Below, one piece after another: positions 40,788 to 49,370 of a stretch of DNA of 64,000 bases. The stretch covers positions 310,001 to 374,000 of the forward strand of contig NZ_AUED01000002.1 in assembly GCF_000425805.1 (NCBI RefSeq), in the 5' to 3' direction. The notes beneath the pieces are model-generated. The model had not been told where the DNA came from and ran no database searches. It saw nothing but the letters and a program-made list of their open reading frames with translations. Positions within the stretch are counted from its first letter, which is position 1, and each line of letters begins with the position of its first letter. This DNA is from Pseudomonas vranovensis DSM 16006. GTDB taxonomy: Bacteria > Pseudomonadota > Gammaproteobacteria > Pseudomonadales > Pseudomonadaceae. Made by a program: the position numbers and the translations under genes.

Positions 40788-40826
40788 TCCAGCCACGCCC
40801 CACCCACCAACCACATTGGATGAAAG

Positions 40827-41327
40827 ATGAAATTCGCAAAACAGCTTGTAGCCGCTCTCTTTGTATTCAGCTCTTTGAGCGTGATGGCGGATGACCGAGG
40901 CCTTTACCTGGGGGGTGGTATAACCCGAGTGGAAACTGACGAACACCAGCTCAGCGACGACGACAACGCCTACAAGGCCTTTGTCGGCTATCGACTCAAC
41001 CCGTACCTTGCGGTGGAAGGCGCCTGGGTGGATCTGGGCAACTTTGATGGCAAGTACGGTGATTTTGAAGGTCACTCGCTGCAGGCCACTGCCCACTTCG
41101 GTGTACCGGTAGGCCAACGGATGCGCCTGTTTGCCAGCGCCGGGGTACACGCCTGGGATGCCGACAACGACATCGCTGGCGACAGCAACGACCTGGACTT
41201 GACCTACGGCCTGGGCGTCGAGGTCGACGTGTTCCGCAATCTAGGCGTGCGCCTTGAACAAGAAGTGCTCAAGGTCGGCGATCTCGATCTGGATCAGACC
41301 AGCGCCAGCGTCTATTACATGTTCTGA
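40827..41327 (+). CDS. Small outer-membrane beta-barrel protein
   Basis: A 166-residue protein with a signal peptide (cleavage near SVMA|DD, 21 residues) and alternating amphipathic strands: GLYLGGGITRVET, AYKAFVGYRLNPYLAVEGAWVDLG, SLQATAHFGVPVGQRMRLFASAGVHAW, LTYGLGVEVDVFRNLGVRLEQEV and a terminal strand ASVYYMF ending in Phe, the BAM recognition signal. It resembles the OmpA N-terminal/OmpX-type barrels of eight strands. SD-like GGATGAAAG precedes ATG. It may work with the preceding lipoprotein. Confidence 0.9.
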   Translation: MKFAKQLVAALFVFSSLSVMADDRGLYLGGGITRVETDEHQLSDDDNAYKAFVGYRLNPYLAVEGAWVDLGNFDGKYGDFEGHSLQATAHFGVPVGQRMRLFASAGVHAWDADNDIAGDSNDLDLTYGLGVEVDVFRNLGVRLEQEVLKVGDLDLDQTSASVYYMF

Positions 41328-41414
41328 TCCCGCACGATTGCCACCCCGGACTCGCAGTAGTAATTGGCGCCAACCTGCTCTTTACTAGCAACAGCCCACC
41401 GCTGTGAGTCCGGT

Positions 41415-42845
41415 ATGTCCGCATTCGTACAGAGTTACCCGCTATTGATCGGCATCGGCCTGATAGCGCTCGATCTCCTGCTCTGGCAAGTGATCCCCGT
41501 TGACCGGCGATACTGGCGGATCGGCCTGCGCCTGGGCATGTTCCTGTTGTTCACCTGGGTGCTGATCAGTGCCGGTGTCAGCCCCTTGCAACCTGCCCCC
41601 TGGATCGAGGATGTGCCTCGCAACCTTCTGGCAACAGTGCTGGCCATCGCCTGGTGGTTGTTCGCCGCACGTACCGTCACGGTGATTTTCGGCCTGCTGA
41701 TCATCTCCCGCAGTGGTCATGCCGGGCGCTTGCTGCAGGATGTGGCCGGGGCACTGATCTTTCTGGCGGCCATCGTCGCTGCCGCCGCGTACGTGATGCA
41801 GCTGCCGGTCAAAGGCCTGTTGGCGACGTCCGGGGTCATGGCCATCGTCATCGGTCTGGCGCTGCAAAGTACCCTGAGCGATGTGTTCTCCGGCATTGTC
41901 CTCAACACCACCCGCCCCTATCAGATCGATGACTGGATCAGCATCGACGGCACCGAAGGCAAGGTGATCGACATTGACTGGCGTGCCACCCGCCTGCTCA
42001 CCAGCAACGGCAGCATGGCGGTGATCCCCAACTCGGTGGCGGCCAAGGCCAAGCTGCTCAATTTCAGCCGGCCAAGCGATGTTCATGGCGTCTCCATAAC
42101 CGTGGTGGTGCCGGCGCAGGTGCGCCCCAAACGGGTCATCGATGCGCTGGAAAAAACCCTGCAGGGCAGCCGCGCATTGCTCGCCATACCCGCCCCCAAG
42201 GTAACGATCAAAAGCTCGACCCTCGAATACGTAGAGTACGAGGCCAGCGGCTTTGTCGGCGCCATGGGCCAGAAAACCGAAGTACGCAACCAGATGTTCG
42301 ATCTGGCCCACCGCCACCTGGAAGCAACCGGCGTGGTCTGGAACGCCGATACCCCGTCTTCCCAGGGCTGGAACCGGCAACGGGTACTGCTCGAAGACGT
42401 GCGTATCTTCCGCTCGCTGACCAGCGACGAGAAAGACAACCTCAGCCAGCGCATGACCTCGGTGGAGTACCTCCCCGACCAGGTCATCCTGGGAGTTGGC
42501 GACAGCTCGGATTACTTGCTGGTGATCGGCACCGGTGTGGTGTCGGCGTCGATCCGTGATGGCGACAAGCTGATCGAAGCCGGACGCATGGGGCCCGGCG
42601 AAGTGCTGGCGGCCGAAGGGTTGCTCGATGAAGATCAGTCCATCGCCGAGTTCCGCAGCCTGACCAGTTGCCTGCTGTACCGTATCGACAAAGACGATGT
42701 GCGCAGTTGCCTGGAGGAGCGCCACGAGGTCAAGACCGCGTTGACCAAACTGCAGCGCATCCGCCAGCAAACCAATCAGTCACTGCTGGAGCAGAAACCG
42801 GCAGCCATCAAGAAAGGCGGCTTTCTCAGCTGGCTGCACAAATAG
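41415..42845 (+). CDS. MscS-family channel with C-terminal cyclic-nucleotide-binding-type domain
   Basis: A 476-residue membrane protein: five or so hydrophobic helices in the first ~160 residues ending in the MscS pore helix with GVMAIVIGLALQSTLSDVFSGIVLNTTRPYQIDDWI, the beta domain with AVIPNSVAAKAKLLNFS, and the alpha/beta domain to ~320. Residues ~330-470 form a Crp-type beta-roll (VEYLPDQVILGVGDSSDYLLVIGTG split; GEVLAAEGLLDEDQSIAEFRSLTSCLLYRIDKDD). The classic cAMP arginine motif is not clearly present, so the ligand is uncertain. Start ATG 41415. Convergent with amaA, 3 bp between stops. Confidence 0.9.
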   Translation: MSAFVQSYPLLIGIGLIALDLLLWQVIPVDRRYWRIGLRLGMFLLFTWVLISAGVSPLQPAPWIEDVPRNLLATVLAIAWWLFAARTVTVIFGLLIISRSGHAGRLLQDVAGALIFLAAIVAAAAYVMQLPVKGLLATSGVMAIVIGLALQSTLSDVFSGIVLNTTRPYQIDDWISIDGTEGKVIDIDWRATRLLTSNGSMAVIPNSVAAKAKLLNFSRPSDVHGVSITVVVPAQVRPKRVIDALEKTLQGSRALLAIPAPKVTIKSSTLEYVEYEASGFVGAMGQKTEVRNQMFDLAHRHLEATGVVWNADTPSSQGWNRQRVLLEDVRIFRSLTSDEKDNLSQRMTSVEYLPDQVILGVGDSSDYLLVIGTGVVSASIRDGDKLIEAGRMGPGEVLAAEGLLDEDQSIAEFRSLTSCLLYRIDKDDVRSCLEERHEVKTALTKLQRIRQQTNQSLLEQKPAAIKKGGFLSWLHK

Positions 42846-42848
42846 CTC

Positions 42849-44135
42849 CTACAACACCACGCGCAGGCACTGGCCGGCGTGATACAGCGAGAACCCGGTT
42901 TCGTAGAAGCCGGTGCGCAGCGCCGGGGCCGACACCGGCTTCATTGCCGAGAATGGAATCGGCAAGGCATCCGGGTTGTCCTGCAGCAGGAACTGGGCAA
43001 AGGCTTTGCCGATCACCGTACCGGTGGTGTTGCCCCGCCCGTTGTAACCGGTAACCGCGACCAGGCCCGGGGCCGGCTCGAACAACCGCATCAGGTGATC
43101 GGGGGTGAAGTCGATGCAACCGGTCCAGTGCATTTCCCACTCGATCTTGCCCAATTGCGGGAAGTAGTGATGCTGGATGCGGTCGGCCCAGCTGCGGATA
43201 AACCAGTTGGGCTTGTTGTCGACCCGCCCCAGGCTGCCGAGCAGCAGGCGACCCTCATCATCACGGCGGATGCTGCTGAGCACGGTACGGGTGTCCCATG
43301 AGCCCTGGCCGTGCCTGAGGACGTTGTCGGCGGCCTCGCCTTGCAGCGGCACCGACGCAACCTGGTAGTAGTAACCGCGGAAAAAGTGCTTTTGCAGGGT
43401 GGTCCAGTCGCCTTCGGTGTAGGCACCGGTGGAGATCACAACCTTGTCGGCGCTGACCGAGCCCTTGGCGGTTCTTACCCGCCAACCGCGTCCTTCGCGC
43501 TCCAGCCCTTCGACAGCCGACTGCTGGAAAATCTGCCCACCAAGGCGGGTGACTGCGGCGGCCAGGCCCTGGGTGTAGCCCATGGGGTTGATGGTGCCGG
43601 CGCGGCGGTCGAGCAGCGCGGCAGAAATCTTGTCGGTACCGCAGTATTCCTCGCAGCGCGCACCGGTGAGCAGTTCGACGTCGGCGCCGCGTCGACTCCA
43701 CTGTTCATGGCGAGCTTCAAGGTCGGCCACGCCGGTGGCGTTGTGGGCCATGTGCAAGGTGCCGGTGTTGTGTGCCTGGCAGTCGATGCCCAGGCGCTCG
43801 ATGGTGGCGAAGACTTCGGCGGGCGCTTCGCCCAGCACCTTGTTCAGGCGGCTGCCTTGCTTCTGGCCGAGGGTGGCTTCGACGTCGTCGGGGCGAATCC
43901 AGGTGCCGGCATTGACCAGGCCGACGTTGCGACCGGAACCACCGTGGCCGATGTTCCAGGCCTCCAGCAGAATGACCGACTTGCCCGCTTCGAGCAGGTG
44001 AATCGCGGCACTAAGGCCGGTGATGCCGCCGCCGATGATGCAGACGTCGGCCTTGAGTTCGGTGGCCAGCTTGTCGACCGGCGCAGCGAGCCTGGTGACG
44101 TGTTCCCACAGACATTGTTGACGCAGCTCTGGCAT
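42849..44135 (-). CDS. amaA: L-pipecolate oxidase (FAD-dependent DAO family)
   Basis: A 428-residue FAD-dependent amine/amino-acid oxidase: Rossmann motif ADVCIIGGGITGLSAAIHLLE (residues ~29-50), HGGSGRNVGLVNAG cofactor loop, and C-terminal GYNGRGNTTGTVIG. It corresponds to P. putida AmaA, which oxidises L-pipecolate to piperideine-6-carboxylate in D-lysine breakdown. The link rests on adjacency with amaB and the following lysR/hglS genes. The 104-bp gap to amaB contains a REP pair, so the two may be one transcript. Confidence 0.88.
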   Translation of the reverse strand: MPELRQQCLWEHVTRLAAPVDKLATELKADVCIIGGGITGLSAAIHLLEAGKSVILLEAWNIGHGGSGRNVGLVNAGTWIRPDDVEATLGQKQGSRLNKVLGEAPAEVFATIERLGIDCQAHNTGTLHMAHNATGVADLEARHEQWSRRGADVELLTGARCEEYCGTDKISAALLDRRAGTINPMGYTQGLAAAVTRLGGQIFQQSAVEGLEREGRGWRVRTAKGSVSADKVVISTGAYTEGDWTTLQKHFFRGYYYQVASVPLQGEAADNVLRHGQGSWDTRTVLSSIRRDDEGRLLLGSLGRVDNKPNWFIRSWADRIQHHYFPQLGKIEWEMHWTGCIDFTPDHLMRLFEPAPGLVAVTGYNGRGNTTGTVIGKAFAQFLLQDNPDALPIPFSAMKPVSAPALRTGFYETGFSLYHAGQCLRVVL

Positions 44136-44171
44136 GGCCGGCTTCCTTCATTGTTCTTGTTAATGTCGAAA

Positions 44172-44229
44172 GGCAAGCCCGCTCCTACCGTAGGAGCGGC
44201 GGTGCGACGTCTCGACTTGCCCCGCGATT
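44172..44229. repeat. REP-type inverted pair (degenerate)
   Basis: GGCAAGCCCGCTCCTACCG and TAGGAGCGG followed by an interrupted CTTGCCCCGCGAT. One arm has diverged or been invaded. Lies in the amaA-amaB gap. Confidence 0.75.
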
Positions 44230-44239
44230 AATACGCCAA

Positions 44240-45730
44240 TCAGTCGAACACAATCCCCTGTGCCAGCGGCAGCTCACGGGAGTAGTTCACCGTGTTGGTC
44301 TGCCGACGCATGTAGGCCTTCCAGGAATCGGAGCCCGACTCTCGACCACCACCGGTTTCTTTCTCGCCGCCAAAGGCGCCGCCAATTTCTGCGCCGCTGG
44401 TGCCGATGTTGACGTTGGCGATACCACAGTCGCTGCCCGAAGCACTCTGGAAGCGCTCGGCTTCACGCAGGTCGGTGGTGAAGATGCACGACGACAGGCC
44501 TTGTGGCACTTCGTTGTTCAGGCGCAGGGCCTCTTCAAAGTCGTCATAGGCCAGTACGTAGAGGATCGGTGCGAAGGTTTCGTGACGCACCACCGCGCTC
44601 TGCGCCGGCATCTCGGCAATGGCCGGAGACACGTAGTAGGCGTTCGGGTACTGCTCCTGCAGTTGGCGCTCGCCGCCGAATACTTGCCCACCTTCGTCGT
44701 GGGCACGGGCCAGGGCATCCTGCATGGCGTTGAACGATGGCTTGTCGATCAGCGGGCCGACCAGGTTGTCTTTGCGTGGATCGCCAATGCGCACCTTGGC
44801 GTAGGCGGCTTTGACCCGCGCCACCACTTCGTCCTTGATCGAGCGGTGTACGATCAGGCGGCGCAAGGTAGTGCAACGCTGGCCGGCAGTACCGACAGCA
44901 CTGAACAGGATGCCGCGCACAGCGAGGTCCAGGTCGGCACTCGGGGCCAGGATCATGGCGTTGTTGCCACCCAGTTCGAGAATGCTGCGGCCAAAGCGGG
45001 CAGCCACGCGCGGGCCGACTTCGCGCCCCATGCGGGTGCTGCCGGTGGCGCTGACCAGCGGTACGCGCGGGTCATCGACCAGGGCTTCACCGGCGTCTCG
45101 GTCACCGATGACCAGCTGGCTCAGGCCGTCTGGCGCGTCGCCAAAGGCTTTCAGGGCTTTTTCAAACAGCGCCTGGCACGCCAGGGCGGTCAGCGGCGTC
45201 TTCTCCGAAGGTTTCCACACCACGGCGTTGCCGCACACCAGGGCCAGGGTGGTGTTCCACGCCCAGACTGCAACCGGGAAGTTGAAGGCGCTGATAACGC
45301 CGACCACACCCAGCGGGTGCCAGGTTTCACGCATGTGGTGGCCCGGGCGCTCGGAGGCGATGGTCAAGCCGTAAAGCTGGCGCGACAGGCCAACGGCGAA
45401 GTCGCAGATGTCGATCATTTCTTGCACTTCACCCAGGCCTTCCTGGGTGATCTTGCCGGCTTCGATGGACACCAGCTCGCCGAGATCTGCCTTGTACTGG
45501 CGCAGCACTTCGCCGAACAGGCGGATCAACTCACCGCGACGCGGTGCCGGCACATTGCGCCAGGCCTGGAATGCCTGTTCGGCCTTGTCGATCTTGGCCA
45601 CGACCTGGGCTTTGCTTTCCAGGTGCACCGAGGCAATCGCGCTGCCATCGATAGGGGTGTGAACGGGATGGTTGCCGTGGGTGTAGGCGTTGGCCGGGAC
45701 ACCGAGGCGGTCTAGCAGTCCATCAACCAT
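44240..45730 (-). CDS. amaB: L-aminoadipate-6-semialdehyde (piperideine-6-carboxylate) dehydrogenase
   Basis: A 496-residue aldehyde dehydrogenase that oxidises aminoadipate semialdehyde to 2-aminoadipate with NAD(P)+. ALDH signatures: ISAFNFPVAVWAWNTTLAL, GSTRMGREV, LELGGNNAMI (general base Glu), and VGTAGQRCTTLRRL with the catalytic cysteine; C-terminal GAFGGEKETGGGRESG is typical of the ALDH7/AmaB group. Start ATG 45730 follows GGAG at 6 nt; an upstream frame to 45829 runs into the promoter. Divergent from the LysR gene. Confidence 0.93.
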   Translation of the reverse strand: MVDGLLDRLGVPANAYTHGNHPVHTPIDGSAIASVHLESKAQVVAKIDKAEQAFQAWRNVPAPRRGELIRLFGEVLRQYKADLGELVSIEAGKITQEGLGEVQEMIDICDFAVGLSRQLYGLTIASERPGHHMRETWHPLGVVGVISAFNFPVAVWAWNTTLALVCGNAVVWKPSEKTPLTALACQALFEKALKAFGDAPDGLSQLVIGDRDAGEALVDDPRVPLVSATGSTRMGREVGPRVAARFGRSILELGGNNAMILAPSADLDLAVRGILFSAVGTAGQRCTTLRRLIVHRSIKDEVVARVKAAYAKVRIGDPRKDNLVGPLIDKPSFNAMQDALARAHDEGGQVFGGERQLQEQYPNAYYVSPAIAEMPAQSAVVRHETFAPILYVLAYDDFEEALRLNNEVPQGLSSCIFTTDLREAERFQSASGSDCGIANVNIGTSGAEIGGAFGGEKETGGGRESGSDSWKAYMRRQTNTVNYSRELPLAQGIVFD

Positions 45731-45763
45731 TTTCTTCTCCTGCATGCGATGAGTGGTTGAATT

Positions 45764-45794
45764 AGTGATCCGGATCAGTATTAATCCGATCACT
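45764..45794. promoter_or_regulatory. Operator candidate between amaB and its LysR gene
   Basis: AGTGATC ... GATCACT arms (45764-45770 and 45788-45794) enclose a perfect GATCCGGATC palindrome (45767-45776) and a third half-site AATCCGATC. Repeated GATC half-sites in a 135-bp divergent gap are what a LysR autoregulator would use. Confidence 0.55.
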
Positions 45795-45865
45795 CTGGCG
45801 CAACAAACGACCTTTATTCTGCATATCATTCCGCCAGGTAATGATCTACCTGTTCAGAGACCGCT

Positions 45866-46777
45866 ATGTCCAAACGACTGGTGCCATCGATGGCCGCCCT
45901 GCAGTGTTTCGAGGCCGCCGCCCGGCACCTGAGCTTCACCCGCGCCGCCGAAGAACTGCACCTGACCCAGAGCGCGGTCAGCAAACAGGTGGCGCAACTT
46001 GAAGAAATGCTGCGCCATCACCTGTTCCTGCGGATTCGCCGTCGGCTGCAACTCACACCAGCAGGCGCGCTGTACCTGGCCGAGGTCAACAAGATTCTCA
46101 CCCAGGTAGACATGTCCAGCCGCTACATCCTCTCCTACGGCCAGCAGACCGAAGTGCTCAAGGTGGCCACCCAGCCGAGCTTTGGCGTGCGCTGGTTGAT
46201 TCCGCACCTCAAGGGGTTTGGTAAACGCCACCCGAACATCCACCTGGATATCCGCAACGAGATGGAACCCTTCGCCCTGCTCCAGGGTAAGGCCGACGTG
46301 GTGTTCTTCTACGGCCAGGGCACCTGGCCAGGGGCGACCTGTGTCGAGCTGTTCGGCGAGGACGTGCTGCCGGTGTGCGCGCCGGAGCTGTTGCAGGGCC
46401 GTGCCTTGAAGGACGCCAACGAGCTGTCCGAGCTTGTGCTGCTGCAAAGCACCTCGCGTCCCGAAGCCTGGCATGAATGGTTCCTCGAGCAGGGGCTGCA
46501 TTCGGCCCACAGCTATCACGGCCCGCGCTTCGATACCTTCTATATGAGCCTGAGCGCTGCCCAGGCTGGCTGCGGCGTGGCGCTGGTGCCGCGCTACCTG
46601 GTGGCCCAGGAACTGGCCGAAGGCAAGCTGGTGGTGCCTTGGCAACACAGCATGCGCAGCAGCGGCGCGCATTTCCTGGCCTTTGCCGAGCATGCCGCCG
46701 AAGTGCCCAAGGTACGCGCACTGGTCGACTGGGTCGGCGCTGAACTCGCGCCCCAAGATCACGAAATAACGGAATGA
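45866..46777 (+). CDS. LysR-family regulator of lysine catabolism (GcvA type)
   Basis: A 303-residue LysR regulator: N-terminal helix-turn-helix (AALQCFEAAARHLSFTRAAEELHLTQSAVSKQV) and a periplasmic-binding-like effector domain (~90-300). Placement between amaB and hglS makes the pathway intermediates likely effectors, and control of both genes probable. Weak ribosome site. The effector is inferred from context. Confidence 0.92.
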   Translation: MSKRLVPSMAALQCFEAAARHLSFTRAAEELHLTQSAVSKQVAQLEEMLRHHLFLRIRRRLQLTPAGALYLAEVNKILTQVDMSSRYILSYGQQTEVLKVATQPSFGVRWLIPHLKGFGKRHPNIHLDIRNEMEPFALLQGKADVVFFYGQGTWPGATCVELFGEDVLPVCAPELLQGRALKDANELSELVLLQSTSRPEAWHEWFLEQGLHSAHSYHGPRFDTFYMSLSAAQAGCGVALVPRYLVAQELAEGKLVVPWQHSMRSSGAHFLAFAEHAAEVPKVRALVDWVGAELAPQDHEITE

Positions 46778-46857
46778 CTGATCGACTTTTTTTCGCTTGC
46801 GGGAGCAGTGCATTCCTCGCTTTCATGTAGGGGTGCCCACTCACCAGGAAGCTTTCG

Positions 46858-48255
46858 ATGCCCGCTCAAGATTTCGTCAGCCCGGACAGCATTCGCGCGC
46901 AGTTCTCCGCCGCCATGTCGCTCATGTACAAGCAAGAGGTGCCGCTCTACGGCGCGCTGCTGGAGCTGGTGAGCGAGATCAACCAACAGGTGATGACCCA
47001 GCAACCGGCGGTTGCCCAGGCCTTGCGCTGGACCGGCGAGATCGAGCGCCTGGACCAGGAACGCCACGGCGCCATCCGTGTCGGCACTGCCGAAGAGCTG
47101 GCCACCATCGCCCGCCTGTTCGCGGTCATGGGTATGCAGCCGGTGGGTTACTACGACCTGAGCTCGGCCGGCGTGCCCGTGCATTCCACGGCGTTTCGCG
47201 CGATACACGAACAGTCGCTGCACATCAGCCCGTTCCGGGTGTTCACCTCGCTGCTGCGCCTGGAACTGATCGACAACCCGGCCTTGCGCGAACTGTCCCG
47301 CGTGATCCTCGCCAAGCGGCAGATCTTCACCCCGCGAGCGCTGGAGCTGATCCAGCAGTTCGAGCATGAAGGCGGCCTGAACGCCGATGACGCCCGCACG
47401 TTTGTCGATGAGGCACTGCACACCTTCCGCTGGCACCACGACGCCACCGTGACAGCCGAGCAGTACCAGCAACTGCACGACCAGCACCGCCTGATTGCCG
47501 ACGTCGTGGCCTTCAAGGGCCCGCATATCAACCACCTGACACCGCGCACCCTGGACATCGACGCCATCCAGCTGGGCATGCCGGCCAAGGGCATTCCACC
47601 CAAGGCCGTGATCGAAGGCCCGCCGCCACGTCGCTGCCCGATCCTGCTACGCCAGACCAGCTTCAAGGCCCTGCAGGAACACGTTGCGTTCAGTGACCAG
47701 CTAGGGGACGCCGGCGGCAGCCATACCGCGCGTTTCGGCGAAATCGAACAACGCGGTGCAGCGCTAACCCCTAAAGGCCGCCAGTTGTACGACCAACTGC
47801 TCGATGCCGCCCGCGAGGCACTGGGTGGCGTACCCGCCGAGACCAATGCCGAACGCTACATGAGCCTGCTCAAGGACAGCTTTCAGGCCTTCCCGGACGA
47901 CCTGGCGCAGATGCGTGAGCAAGGGTTGGCGTATTTCCGCTACTTTGCGACCGAGGGCGGCATGGCGGCGCGCGGCGATGCTGGACGCCCCACCTCGCTG
48001 GATGACCTGATCGACGCCGGGCACGTGCATTTCGAAGCGCTGGTGTATGAAGACTTTTTGCCGGTCAGCGCTGCGGGGATCTTCCAGTCCAACCTGGGTG
48101 ACGATGCCCAGAGCGAATACGGCAGCAATGCCAATCGAGATGCCTTTGAGCAGGCGCTGGGCAAGACCGTACAGGATGAGCTGGCGTTGTATGCACAGAG
48201 CGAGCAGCGATCATTGCAGGCGTGTGCCCAGGCTCTGGAGCTGGCTGGTTTTTGA
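46858..48255 (+). CDS. hglS: HglS, 2-oxoadipate dioxygenase/decarboxylase (DUF1338)
   Basis: A 465-residue Fe(II) enzyme of the DUF1338/YdcJ family converting 2-oxoadipate to D-2-hydroxyglutarate, the last D-lysine step before central metabolism in P. putida. The expected active-site residues are in place: H70 and R74 in RHGAIRVG, H226 in GPHINHLT, and metal-ligand Glu at 295 (GEIEQRG). AGGAA precedes ATG 46858. Together with AmaA and AmaB in the same region, this closes the pathway pipecolate to 2-aminoadipate to 2-oxoadipate to 2-hydroxyglutarate, with the aminotransferase encoded elsewhere. Confidence 0.94.
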   Translation: MPAQDFVSPDSIRAQFSAAMSLMYKQEVPLYGALLELVSEINQQVMTQQPAVAQALRWTGEIERLDQERHGAIRVGTAEELATIARLFAVMGMQPVGYYDLSSAGVPVHSTAFRAIHEQSLHISPFRVFTSLLRLELIDNPALRELSRVILAKRQIFTPRALELIQQFEHEGGLNADDARTFVDEALHTFRWHHDATVTAEQYQQLHDQHRLIADVVAFKGPHINHLTPRTLDIDAIQLGMPAKGIPPKAVIEGPPPRRCPILLRQTSFKALQEHVAFSDQLGDAGGSHTARFGEIEQRGAALTPKGRQLYDQLLDAAREALGGVPAETNAERYMSLLKDSFQAFPDDLAQMREQGLAYFRYFATEGGMAARGDAGRPTSLDDLIDAGHVHFEALVYEDFLPVSAAGIFQSNLGDDAQSEYGSNANRDAFEQALGKTVQDELALYAQSEQRSLQACAQALELAGF

Positions 48256-48297
48256 ACAATCCACAACGCACCGGCTCCACAGTCAGTCGCCCCACCG

Positions 48298-49215
48298 TCA
48301 GAGAATTTCCACCTTCGGCAGGTCCATGGCATCGGCCTCCCCCTGCAAGAAATCGCTCAACCGCCGCAAACGCTCCCCACCCGGCCGAGTTTTCGGCCAC
48401 ACCAGGTAATAGTCCAGGCCGCTGGCCACCGCTGTCGGCCAGGGCAGGCTCAAGCGGCCCTGGGCCACGTCCTCGGCCACCATCAGCAGATCACCCATCG
48501 ACACCCCATAGCCCCGTGCTGCAGCAATCATCCCCAGCTCCAACGTATCGAATACCTGCCCGCCCTTGAGCGAGACCTTGTCGGTCAGCCCCATGCGCGC
48601 CAGCCAGGCGCGCCAGTCGCGTTTGTCCGGAGTCGGGTGCAACAGTTCGACCCCGGCCAGGCGCCGGACATCCCACGGGCCTTCATCGAGCAGTTCAGGC
48701 GCGCCCACCGGTATCAGCAACTCGGAAAACAGCCGGGCCACTTCCCAATCCGGTGGAAAGTGACCATCGCCCAGCAGCACGGCGCAATCGAAGGGCTCGT
48801 GGTTGAAGTCCACATGGTCGACATCCATCCAGGCACTGGTGAGCTGCACCTCATTACCCGGTTGCAGGTGACGAAAGCGACTGAGCCGGGCCAGCAGCCA
48901 GCGCATGGTCAGGGTCGAGGGAGCTTTCATGCGCAGGATGTCGTCTTCGCTGCGCAGGGTGTTGCAAGCCCGCTCCAGCGCGGCGAACCCTTCGCGAACA
49001 CCCGGCAGCAGCAACCGGGCAGCTTCGCTCAGTTGCAGGCTACGACCATTGCGCACAAACAAACGGCAGGCGAAGTGCTCTTCAAGGGTGCGGATATGCC
49101 GGCTGACCGCACTTTGGGTAATCGATAACTCATCCCCGGCACGGGTGAACGAGCTGTGCCGGGCAGCGGCTTCGAAAGCCCGCAAGGCGTACAGGGGCGG
49201 TAAACGACGAGACAT
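48298..49215 (-). CDS. LysR-family regulator (GcvA type), divergent from the MATE exporter
   Basis: A 305-residue LysR protein with the HTH segment LRAFEAAARHSSFTRAGDELSITQSAVSRHI near residues 8-40 and an effector domain after ~90. It is divergent from the MATE gene with a LysR-like box in the gap, so it probably controls that exporter. Its effector is unknown. Confidence 0.91.
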   Translation of the reverse strand: MSRRLPPLYALRAFEAAARHSSFTRAGDELSITQSAVSRHIRTLEEHFACRLFVRNGRSLQLSEAARLLLPGVREGFAALERACNTLRSEDDILRMKAPSTLTMRWLLARLSRFRHLQPGNEVQLTSAWMDVDHVDFNHEPFDCAVLLGDGHFPPDWEVARLFSELLIPVGAPELLDEGPWDVRRLAGVELLHPTPDKRDWRAWLARMGLTDKVSLKGGQVFDTLELGMIAAARGYGVSMGDLLMVAEDVAQGRLSLPWPTAVASGLDYYLVWPKTRPGGERLRRLSDFLQGEADAMDLPKVEIL

Positions 49216-49262
49216 GGGAAAGCGTCCAGGTAAACCGGGAAAGGGTCATCGGGATCATACCA

Positions 49263-49281
49263 GCATGAGTTTTAATCATGC
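49263..49281. promoter_or_regulatory. LysR-box candidate upstream of the MATE gene
   Basis: GCATGA-7-TCATGC, 6-bp inverted arms fitting the T-N11-A pattern, 47 bp from the lysR start and 89 bp from the MATE start. Confidence 0.5.
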
Positions 49282-49370
49282 CAATGATCGTTTTTATCCT
49301 TTTGTGGAGACGCACATAAAAGCCCAGAATCCGAGACTTTCCCTCATACCGCGTCAGAAAGGACGATCCA

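Noticed and set aside
41442..42770. 442-residue minus-strand frame
   Set aside because: Antisense to the MscS-type channel gene; no recognisable motif.
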